Positions 45,438 through 53,737 of a DNA stretch of 64,000 nt are shown piece after piece. Each line of letters starts with the position of its first letter. Position 1 is the first letter of the stretch. Below the pieces are notes generated by a model that worked only from the letters and a program-made list of their open reading frames with translations, was not told the origin of the DNA and did not search any database. The DNA lies in NCBI RefSeq assembly GCF_000499845.2, contig NC_023749.2:23560878-23624877 (forward strand), written 5' to 3'. Origin of the DNA: Phaseolus vulgaris (lineage: Eukaryota > Streptophyta > Magnoliopsida > Fabales > Fabaceae). The position numbers were made by a program, and so were the translations under genes.

Positions 45438-47104
45438 CTTAAGCTGAAGACTTGTCTTCAGCGTAAAGACTAAAGCCTCGCCCACGCCGTCCACGTGCCA
45501 TCCTGATGGCGTGTCATTCCCTGCTGACTCAACAATTCTCGAATTGATGACGTGTGGCATGGCTGTCGTACACGTGGAGGGCCTCACGACCCCATGACCC
45601 CATCTGGGGGCGTTTCTGCCCATCTGGGGACGTCTCTACGTGTGAGTCCTCCTGCTTGGGAGTGGTACTGCGCTAGGGGTGACTTTTTGGGTGCCAACTC
45701 ATGCACCCAAGTATCTAGTCACTTACTTCGAGAGCGTATCTGCCTTCCTTTTGTACTCTGCACCCGGTTGCCCTGGGCGTGACTTTCCTCTTGAGTCGTA
45801 TCTGCCCCACAGGCGTCTCTGGGGCGGGAGGAGCACTTCACGAGTCAGGCTGCCCTACACTGGTACTATTACTATGGCCTTGAAGCCACCTTTTCCTTCT
45901 CTTTATCGCTGCCCCGTGCTATTGGGACCTGAGGCCTTCCCACGGCATCGCTCCCTCCATGGTCTTTCCTACCCATGGGTATCGGGGAACCACACCATGA
46001 TTGCCTTGCTTCAGCACTGTTTGATCTGGCGACGCCCTGGTTGGGCGACGCCTTTGCCTAGGCGACGCCTTGCCTTGGCGGCGCGACGCCTTGCCTTGGC
46101 GACGCTTCCTCTTGGCGTCTCTCCACCTAGGTGACGCCTTGCGTTGACTTTGACTCTCCATCCGTTGACTTTGACTTTGACTTAGTCAACGCCCCGGATA
46201 CGGGACGGTACACAAGCCCGCCAGTCTTAAGCTGAAGACTTGTCTTCAGCGTAAAGACTAAAGCCTCGCCCACGCTGTCCACGTGCCATCCTGATGACGT
46301 GTCATTCCCTGCTGACTCAACAATTCTCGAATTGTTGACGTGTGGCATGGCTGTCGTACACGTGGAGGGCCTCACGACGCCATGACCCCATCTGGGGGCG
46401 TTTCTGCCCATCTGGGGACGTCTCTAGGTGTGAGTCCTCCTGCTTGGGAGTGCTACTGCGCTAGGGGTGACTTTTTGGGTGCCAACTCATGCACTCAAGT
46501 ATCTAGTCACTTACTTCGAGAGCGTATCTGCCTTCCTTTTGTACTCTGCACCCGGTTGCCCTGGGCGTGACTTTCCTCTTGAGTCGTATCTGCCCCACAG
46601 GCGTCTCTGGGGCGGGAGGAGCACTTCACGAGTCAGGCTGCCCTACACTGGTACTATTACTATAGCCTTGAAGCCACCTTTTCCTTCTCTTTATCGCTGC
46701 CCCGTGCTATTGGGACCTGAGGCCTTCCCACGGCGTCGCTCCCTCCATGGTCTTTCCTACCCAGGGGTATCGGGGAAGCACACCGTGATTGCCTTGCTTC
46801 AGCACTGTTTGATCTGGCGACGCCCTGGTTGGGCGACGCCTTTGCCTAGGCGACGCCTTGCCTTGGCGACGCTTTCTCTTGGCGTCTCTCCACCTAGGCG
46901 ACGCCTTGCGTTGACTTTGACTCTCCAGCCGTGGAATTTGACTTTGACTTAGTCAACGCCCTGGATACGGGACGGTACACAAGCCCCCCAGTCTTAAGCT
47001 GAAGACTTGTCTTCAGCGTAAAGACTAAAGCCTCGCCCACACCGTCCACGTGCCATCCTGATGACGTGTCATTCCCTGCTGACTCAACAATTCTCGAATT
47101 GTTG

Positions 47105-47705
47105 ATATGACGCTCTCTGTACCCTAGGAGCGCTCTTACTGATTGATTTGACCTCCTCTGAAACGAGGATGATAACACCTTTTGGGCTACCCTTGATCGC
47201 GCGCCACGTGGCCCATCGCGCGGCCATCCTCCAGAGACCTTTGCGTTTCCCTTGGGCAATTGATCCTCTGACGCGTGGCACGATCCCACGACCCTCAGTT
47301 AGCGCCTCTTGAGTTGCGAGATGTAACGTTTAAGTTACTCCAAACCCCGCGCTCACCCTACTGTTACATTCATTCGCTCTGCAACTCCGCACTGTTCATC
47401 GCCTTCAAAACCCTTTTTCTCTGCAATTGCGATTCTCTCCTTCCTGCGCTCTTCTACTGCCTCCATTCCAATAACAAAGGTACGATTTTGAGTACTCACG
47501 ACTCTTCCCTTTCGTCGCATTATAGGATTTATTGAACTGCTTGGGACTGTTGTTATTCACATATTACTGCATCTCTCCACTTCTTCTTCCTCCTCTGATT
47601 TTTCTCGCGTGGGTGACGCTTCCTGGGGCTCTTTCCCCTTCTTGCCATGGCTACACTTGCTAAACCCTTTTTCCTCTCTTCTTTCTCCAGCTATCTATTT
47701 TCACC
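47105..47705 (+). other. TAT2 5'UTR region of antisense gene with intron
   Basis: Unique sequence after the last array unit. A putative 5'UTR intron spans 47480-47690 (AG|GTACGA ... TTTCTCCAG|). It sits in the same relative place as the 5'UTR introns of the TAT-A, -B and -C antisense genes. The promoter presumably lies within the array/LTR side; no certain TATA box. Confidence 0.55.
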
Positions 47706-49991
47706 ATGACGCGCGCGAACGCGGAGCCTGATTCTTCCCCCACGACCCCCAAGTCCAACTACAAAGCCTTCTACCCCTGGGCCCCCGACGAGCTCCTGAG
47801 TGAATGCACCAGCCTGACTTCCTTCCAGGACCTGGAAGCTCACCGGGGGGATCCCCATTTGTACAACTTTAACGCCTTCTGCCGCACACACGACGCCCAC
47901 ATATCCGTCCGTCCCGGCAGGCCTGGGGAACCTGTTTGTTTGGACGACAAACCTAGAAAGGGGAAACCCTTCTTCTTCATGTACCAGACCGTGTTCAAGC
48001 GCGTAGGAGTGCGTCTCCCGTTCACTCCCTTCGAACGGGAGCTTCTCACTGAAATCAACACTGCCCCCGCCCAGCTTCATCCCAACAGCTGGGCATTCGT
48101 GAGGGGCTTTCAAATTCTTTGTGGACACCTGGGCATCCCCCCTTCTGTAGATGTCTTCCTGCATTTCTTTGAGGTGAAGAAGCAGGGGAAGAGCTTCTGG
48201 GTAAGCTTTTCCGGGATCGCAGGCAGGATCCTCCTCTCCCTCTTCCAGAATTCTTATAAGAACTGGAAAGGGAAGTTCTTCAGGGTGTGCAGCGCCAAGC
48301 ACGATCCCACAGCTTTGGATGGCTTCCCCCTTTACTGGACGGAGCGCCCTAAATTGCTCAGGGCCAAAACCCTGGAAGAGCTATCTCCCGCCGATAGGGA
48401 GGTAAGCAAAGCCTTGGCCGGGTTGGGGATCGTTTTTGATACCTTGAAGCTGGTCGCTAGCGAGTACAATGCTCACGCCCTGACCACCTACTTTGGTAAG
48501 GGGCTCTCCCCTCATCTTTTTTGTTGTGAACAGCCTGCTATCGAACGTTTGTTTCCCCGGACTCTTATACTCATTTTAAATTGTGCTATGTTACTTGCAT
48601 TTCACGCCTCCATGTGTGTTGTAATTTTGCATAGCTGCTTTGGTCTTAATTCTTGCTGTTTGGTCTGTCTTGATGTAGGATCGGTGATGGGCGCTTCCAA
48701 GAGAATGATGCTGGCGAAGGCAATGAAGGAGGCACGTGCCGCCAAGGCGGGCGCCTCCTCCACCCTTGCTGCTGATCCGGTTCCCCCACCGACTCTGTCG
48801 CCGCCTCCTCCGATCACCGCCGAGGCTACCTTGAGTTCACCTCCGTCGTCTCCTCACAGCCTTGCAGCACTTCAGACCCCTCGCTCTCCTCTACCCATCG
48901 CCGCTGTTCCCCTAGCCGCGGCCTCGTCACCGGCTCCAACCCCCCTTGACAAAGGGAAACGGGTTTTGGAGATTCTATCAGATGATGAGGACTCAGAAGG
49001 CGTGGCTCCCTTTAGAAGAAGAAAATATGCGCGGGTTCCTCTTTCGGTAGAGGCGTCGCCCCAAGGAGGGAACCCCTTCATGGATAACCCCCCGAGCGCG
49101 ACCTCACTCCCTCCCATGACACTCCAAGAGGAAAGGGGCGAAGGCGCCGAATCTGCCCCGCCTCCGCCGCCGGCAGAAACCATTGCTTCCCCTGCTTCCG
49201 TCGCTGCCGCCCCTGACTTCATCGCCATCCCTCCTCCGATTATGCATCTAATGAGGGGCTTCAGCGGCGGGACTCTGCCAGAGGGCACCGACAGGAAGGA
49301 AGGCATGCCCTTCTACTTGGGGGCCTTCTTGGCGGTGGCCCTTGAATGGCGCGCCCAGGCCAGAAACGCGGTTATGCAAGCTCAAACTCTCCAAGCCTTG
49401 GAAACAAAGGCGACTACTCTGGAGGAGGAAATGAGGACCCTGGGGCGCCAGAACGAAACTTACCAAACCTCTCTAAAGCAAGCGCAAGAGTCCAAAGCAG
49501 AAACTGAGAGGCAACTGGCAGAGGCATTGGAGCTCCAGGCTGGCTTTTTTACTCGTGAAGTCGCCCTCCAAGTCCAGGTCACGGGCCTTCAGGAATTGCT
49601 CAAAGCTAATGCAGAAATTCAAAAGGACCTGAAGGACCGTTGCCGTGAGCAGGCTGACAAGACGGAACGGATGGAGGGGGAAATGGCCACCCAGGCCAAA
49701 GCTATGGACCTTCTCCGGGCTAACTACAACAAACTACAGGTCGAGGTCAGTCGACTTCGCGTTGAGAAAGAGGCTCTGGAGAAGCAGGTGACCTCTGGGG
49801 ATGCCGCCGTTGAGGAGCTGGAGAAGGAGGAAAAGTCCCTTATCCAGGAGATGGCGGGTACTTTCGAGGAGGGGTTCCAGGAGGCTCTGACCCAGGCGTC
49901 CTGTGAGAACCCTGGCATCAATATTTCGAACTGCGACCCCATGCACCATGTCGTCGACGGGAAGGTCATGCCCATGGACGTGGATGACTGA
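47706..49991 (+). CDS. TAT2 antisense gene, spliced, 700-residue product
   Basis: Start ATG 47706 (MTRAN; TAT-B starts MTRTK). Exon 1 47706-48495, intron 48496-48678 (GTAAGG...GATGTAG, 183 bp), exon 2 48679-49991; exons total 2103 nt, in frame. The intron is itself 61 codons without a stop, so an unspliced reading gives 761 residues with a hydrophobic, Cys-rich insert. Exon 1 has the PF04195-like domain (FERELLTEINTAPAQ, PNSWAFVRGFQ, SVDVFLHFFEVK). Exon 2 has Pro/Ser-rich low complexity, KGKRVLEILSDDEDSEG and RRRKYAR clusters, then a long coiled coil, ending VVDGKVMPMDVDD. Intron phase and C-terminal motif match the TAT genes. Role in the element unknown; nuclear location is inferred. Confidence 0.8.
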   Translation: MTRANAEPDSSPTTPKSNYKAFYPWAPDELLSECTSLTSFQDLEAHRGDPHLYNFNAFCRTHDAHISVRPGRPGEPVCLDDKPRKGKPFFFMYQTVFKRVGVRLPFTPFERELLTEINTAPAQLHPNSWAFVRGFQILCGHLGIPPSVDVFLHFFEVKKQGKSFWVSFSGIAGRILLSLFQNSYKNWKGKFFRVCSAKHDPTALDGFPLYWTERPKLLRAKTLEELSPADREVSKALAGLGIVFDTLKLVASEYNAHALTTYFGKGLSPHLFCCEQPAIERLFPRTLILILNCAMLLAFHASMCVVILHSCFGLNSCCLVCLDVGSVMGASKRMMLAKAMKEARAAKAGASSTLAADPVPPPTLSPPPPITAEATLSSPPSSPHSLAALQTPRSPLPIAAVPLAAASSPAPTPLDKGKRVLEILSDDEDSEGVAPFRRRKYARVPLSVEASPQGGNPFMDNPPSATSLPPMTLQEERGEGAESAPPPPPAETIASPASVAAAPDFIAIPPPIMHLMRGFSGGTLPEGTDRKEGMPFYLGAFLAVALEWRAQARNAVMQAQTLQALETKATTLEEEMRTLGRQNETYQTSLKQAQESKAETERQLAEALELQAGFFTREVALQVQVTGLQELLKANAEIQKDLKDRCREQADKTERMEGEMATQAKAMDLLRANYNKLQVEVSRLRVEKEALEKQVTSGDAAVEELEKEEKSLIQEMAGTFEEGFQEALTQASCENPGINISNCDPMHHVVDGKVMPMDVDD

Positions 49992-50356
49992 ACCGCTGCC
50001 TCTCAACCGCCACCTTCACTTTCAAGCTTAATTCCTTTATTCTTTACGCTTGCTTTTGACTTTCACTGTTCAAACTTGTAATTCTTTGAACTATCCGTAC
50101 TCTTGCTACAAATTTGGGTGTTCGTATGATTGCTTTAGTGTCTTTGCCATATACGATTCTGCTTGTGCGATCTTATTCTCATCTTTTGCCTTCTTATGCT
50201 TCGGTTGTTCTGTTTGTATCATATTCGCTTCTTTGCTTCGTCGGGCGGCCTTGTGTGACCGGGAAAGATCGCGTGCCAACCCTCACGCCCATGGAGAGGC
50301 TCACCTAGTGACGCCGTATCGTCCACGGGGTGTCTATAACACCGAAACGGTTCTCT
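49992..50356. other. TAT2 trailer of the antisense gene, cut by TAT-C
   Basis: T-rich then G/C-mixed, no credible ORF. Nothing here matches the TAT hairpin repeats. Ends where the TAT-C LTR sequence begins. Confidence 0.55.
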
Positions 50357-51142
50357 CCCTGGTGGTCGGGTGCGATGACGTGGCACCCTGCTACGGTGTA
50401 GGCGTGTTGACAAGGCGCCAGGTTGGCAGTTAGGAAGGAAGTCGGGAGGCACGTGTAGTCGCCAATTGTTAAGTTGGCGTGTTCCGATTTCCAGTTTACC
50501 AGAATAGGCGATCGCCAGGTTGAAGATGAAGTCGCCGGATGTAGACTCAGGCGACCAGGCAGTCGGAGATCGCCAGAACAAGCACATCGCCGAAGATAAA
50601 GGAGAAGCAGATTATGAAGGCGGCCGGCGAGACCACAGGGAAGGTGTATGAAGACCCTAACTCGCCAGTTTCAGTAGGGATCGCACTCCTAAGTTAAGCT
50701 ATGCACTGGGCAGTACCATGCATAGGTAACTTAGCCAAAATGAGAATAGAAGCAGCGCCAAGTCAGGGAGCCTCCAGATGATGGCACGTGTACGGTTGGA
50801 TACGAGCCACGTGTTCAAGTCTGTAACTGCCAGGAGAGAGAAAATCACCAGGTATATAAGAGTTCTTAACAGATTTCCTAAGGTACGCACGTTCAGTTCA
50901 TACACTTTACGCTTGCGAGTGACAGAGCTGTTGGTGAGAGAGATTTGCACGGTTCCAGTTCTTAGTATTTGGTGATACCGTCACTGACTTGAGCGTCGGA
51001 GTGCGATCGGCCGCAGCGGCGCCGTATCGTTTCTTTGCAGGTTCTTGAGATAGATCCAGAGGAGGAACGGAGGTGAGAAGCGGCGCGCACGTCGATCCTT
51101 TGACGAGGCATTCTCCAGCGCTCCGGTCAACAGGCAGGATCA
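50357..51142 (+). mobile_element. TAT-C 5' LTR, lacking its first ~10 bp
   Basis: Homology starts at CCCTGGTGGTCGG; the expected TGTGTACCG is replaced by 'ggttctct'. Ends CAGGATCA. TATA box TATATAAG at 50853-50860. Confidence 0.9.
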
Positions 51143-51145
51143 TCA

Positions 51146-51163
51146 GGCGCCCACCGTGGGGCC
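51146..51163 (+). promoter_or_regulatory. TAT-C putative primer binding site
   Basis: GGCGCCCACCGTGGGGCC, as in TAT-B, three bases after the LTR. A non-coding leader follows to about 51502. Confidence 0.65.
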
Positions 51164-51502
51164 GTGTAAAACGCGCTCCCATCCACAGCGTGAGTTCGTG
51201 GAAGTTTTCGAGGTTTTCTGCGCGGTTGTGTGCTGGTGCAACCGTCGTGTGCAGTTTCTTTGAGTTTCGTTCGGTGAGTTCGTGTTTTGTACCGTTTGTT
51301 TGGTTTTCAATCGGTGGAGTGAGGTCTTTGGTTGCTTGCGCGCAATCTGTCTGGTGGAAGTTCGAGTTCTTTGGTGGTTTTTTTGCGAAGGTTTGCAGTG
51401 TTCCTGAGTTCTTGCGCAGTTTCTTGAGTTTTCTCCGGTTGATCGCTGATTCGATCGTGGTTGAGGTGTTATTTGCTGTATTTCTGTGGTTCGCTGAAGT
51501 TA

Positions 51503-53737
51503 ATGAGAAAGATGAGAAGCAATCGTTCCAGTCCCGTGGCTCCCGTCGCAGCTGAAGGCGACGCCGCCATGACCATGGCGCAAATGGCAGAAATGATGCG
51601 CTCGTTGCAGGCCACTGTAGAAGCCTCGCGCGTCGAGCAGGCAAGGATACATGAAGACCTGGTCGCCTCTCGCGCCAGGAATGAGGAGCTCAGCAAGGTA
51701 GCTGAGGAGCTGCGTCGAGCTCTTAAGGAGCAGCAGGTTCGTTCTTCTACTGAAGAGGTGGCACCGTCGACACCACCTCGTGTTTTCCCAATGCCTTTCA
51801 TTCAGGCGATTACCGACACGCCAATTCCCACGAGCGTGGTTCCGGTTAAAGCTGTTTTTACTGGCGTGGAGGATCCAGAGGCTCATCTGACCACGTTCCA
51901 CACACAGATGATGCTGTCAGGAGGGTCGGACGCCGTCTACTGTAAGATGTTCGTGAGCACGCTCCAGGGAACGGCGATGGAGTGGTTTGTGAGCCTGCCT
52001 AATGGCCACATAACTAATTTTCAACAATTCTCGAAAATCTTTGTCGAGCAGTATATTGTGAACAAGGCACCGCCCAGGGCGTCCTATGATCTGTTTGATA
52101 TAAGGCAGTACCATGGGGAGTCCCTCAGAGACTACCTCAATCGCTTCGGAGCGCAGATGGTCAGATCGCCGGCCAAGGATGAAGAGATGCTGGTCTATGC
52201 CTTCAAGAAGGGTGTGCAGCCAGGGCCATTCTGCGAGGCCTTGATCAGGGCTCATCCAGCGACGTTTGCTGAAGTCAGGCGACTTGCGGTGGCCCACATC
52301 GCCGACGAGAGTGAAGTCGCCGAGAAGAGAAGCAGCGTGGCTCCCGCCAGGCCACGCGCCCAGACCAGGATCCAGCCACAGAGGGTGCTGGAAACGGCAG
52401 CGGCGGCCAGAAAAGACCAAAGGACTCGCTATCCTTACGATAGGAGAAATAAGGGAAGAAGCCAAGCGCGTCAACCGTCAGCACGCCAACAACCAGCACG
52501 CCGGGAATACAATCGCCCACCTAAGCACAAATTCGTCATGGGACTAGCGGACCTGATTGCTATCCCTAACATATCTGCTAGGTTGAAGGCGCCCGAGAAG
52601 GTGGGCGACAAGGTGCTGGGGTCAAAGCCGGACGTTTGGTGCGAGTTTCACCAGTGCTTTGGCCACAACCTGGACTCGTGTTTGTCTTTAGGATACCAGC
52701 TCGACGATCTGGTTAAGAGCGGGTTCCTAAACGACTATCTGCTGGACAGAAGGACCGGAGGAGCGTCGAGTTCCCAGCCGGCAGGTGGAGAAGCCCAGCA
52801 ACACGAGATGCCTATCCATGGGGAGATCCACACCATTGCAGGGGGTTTCTCAGGTGGTGGATGCACCGTATCGCAGAGGAAAAAGTACGCGCGATCGGTG
52901 ATGTCAGTAGACATGTTTGAAGATCACTCGCCGGAAGTGGACATTACGTTCACCAAGCAGGATCTTCGGGACGTTGTGCCTCACGACAACGATCCCATTG
53001 TTATTTCGTTGATCACGGCGGGAAGGAAGGTCCACAGAGTTCTGGTGGACCAAGGGAGCTCGGCAGACGTAATGTTCTGGCCGACTTTCACGCAGCTGGA
53101 ATTGCCCCTTGACCAGCTAAGGCCCTATGGAGGGTGCTTGTATGGGTTCGCTGGCGACCAAGTGGAGGTCAGGGGGTACATTGAGCTGAGAACCACGTTT
53201 ACCGATGAGGCTGGGTCGAGGACGGAGAAAATCAAGTACCTCATCGTAAACGCCCCTTCAGCATATAACATCCTGCTGGGAAGGCCCACTCTTAACAGGA
53301 TAGGCGCAATTCCATCGACTCGGCACATGAAGGTGAAGCTGCCGTCCATGGAAGGGGTGGTGATCACGATAAAGTCTGATCAGAAGGAAGCGAAAAAGTG
53401 CTATGAAAATAGCCTGAAAAATAAAAGATCAGTGAACTATGTTACAACCACCCCACCTCCCGGTGTGAAGCCCAGACCGCCGGTAATGGAGGAGGCCGCC
53501 GGAAGGGACGTAGAGATGGTAGATGCTGAGCTGGGGGAGAGGAATGCTGGCCTGGAGGAAGAAGAGGCGCGGAATCGCCCGGAGGAAGCAAGGGAACTCG
53601 GAATCGCCAAAGCGGTGATCGCCAGAGAATCAAGCCCAAACCCGTCGAGCAGTGGCTCGAGAAGGAGATCGGGGGGAAAGTTTTCAAGCTCGGAAGATCT
53701 CTGGAGGTCGATCTCCAGGACCAGATCGCCAAGGTGA
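51503..53737 (+). CDS. TAT-C gag-protease, frameshifted at its 3' end
   Basis: Frame opens at 51461; Met 51503 is preferred, as in TAT-B. Gag domain, basic stretch, degenerate zinc-binding CEFHQCFGHNLDSC and aspartic protease ([11 protein letters not shown], followed by LGRPTLNR) are all intact. Near 53632 one base is missing relative to TAT-A and TAT-B (GAATCAAGCCC against GAATCCAGGCCC). The last ~35 residues are therefore out of frame and the ORF stops at 53737, just overlapping the pol frame. I see this as a lesion, since TAT-A and TAT-B lack it, but a programmed frame change is a remote alternative. Confidence 0.88.
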   Translation: MRKMRSNRSSPVAPVAAEGDAAMTMAQMAEMMRSLQATVEASRVEQARIHEDLVASRARNEELSKVAEELRRALKEQQVRSSTEEVAPSTPPRVFPMPFIQAITDTPIPTSVVPVKAVFTGVEDPEAHLTTFHTQMMLSGGSDAVYCKMFVSTLQGTAMEWFVSLPNGHITNFQQFSKIFVEQYIVNKAPPRASYDLFDIRQYHGESLRDYLNRFGAQMVRSPAKDEEMLVYAFKKGVQPGPFCEALIRAHPATFAEVRRLAVAHIADESEVAEKRSSVAPARPRAQTRIQPQRVLETAAAARKDQRTRYPYDRRNKGRSQARQPSARQQPARREYNRPPKHKFVMGLADLIAIPNISARLKAPEKVGDKVLGSKPDVWCEFHQCFGHNLDSCLSLGYQLDDLVKSGFLNDYLLDRRTGGASSSQPAGGEAQQHEMPIHGEIHTIAGGFSGGGCTVSQRKKYARSVMSVDMFEDHSPEVDITFTKQDLRDVVPHDNDPIVISLITAGRKVHRVLVDQGSSADVMFWPTFTQLELPLDQLRPYGGCLYGFAGDQVEVRGYIELRTTFTDEAGSRTEKIKYLIVNAPSAYNILLGRPTLNRIGAIPSTRHMKVKLPSMEGVVITIKSDQKEAKKCYENSLKNKRSVNYVTTTPPPGVKPRPPVMEEAAGRDVEMVDAELGERNAGLEEEEARNRPEEARELGIAKAVIARESSPNPSSSGSRRRSGGKFSSSEDLWRSISRTRSPR

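Larger units (their letters stand above)
36403..47107 (-). repeat. Seven-unit tandem array (~770 bp) of TAT2 LTR plus 3'UTR
   Basis: Unit starts (word GGCATGG) are at 36403, 37170, 37945, 38712, 39478, 45556 and 46344. Spacing is 767, 775, 767, 766, then 788 twice. Length changes come from a GGCGACGCC-type minisatellite inside the unit. Each unit runs from inside the LTR through its terminus GGTACACA into ~130 bp of UTR ending in a 20-bp palindrome. The fifth unit is split by naGYP. Units are very similar by eye. The recurring 60-160-residue ORFs on both strands have no domain features and are repeat by-products. Confidence 0.9.
35829..50356 (-). mobile_element. TAT2: 3' part of a second Tat-like element, with amplified LTR/UTR
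   Basis: On minus the retained order is antisense-gene region, polypurine tract and 3' LTR. The LTR/UTR portion is expanded into seven tandem units and interrupted by naGYP (40153-45437). No pol is left; the element is cut at 50356, where TAT-C begins. LTR ends (minus TGTGTACCGTCC...GGACGGAACA) and polypurine tract resemble those of the TAT family, and the antisense genes are homologous, so the two are related families. Confidence 0.75.

Noticed and set aside
36390..47000. Repeated 76-161-residue ORFs on both strands, near-identical in each unit
   Set aside because: They are parts of the GC-rich tandem LTR/UTR unit, with no domain, and both strands are equally open.
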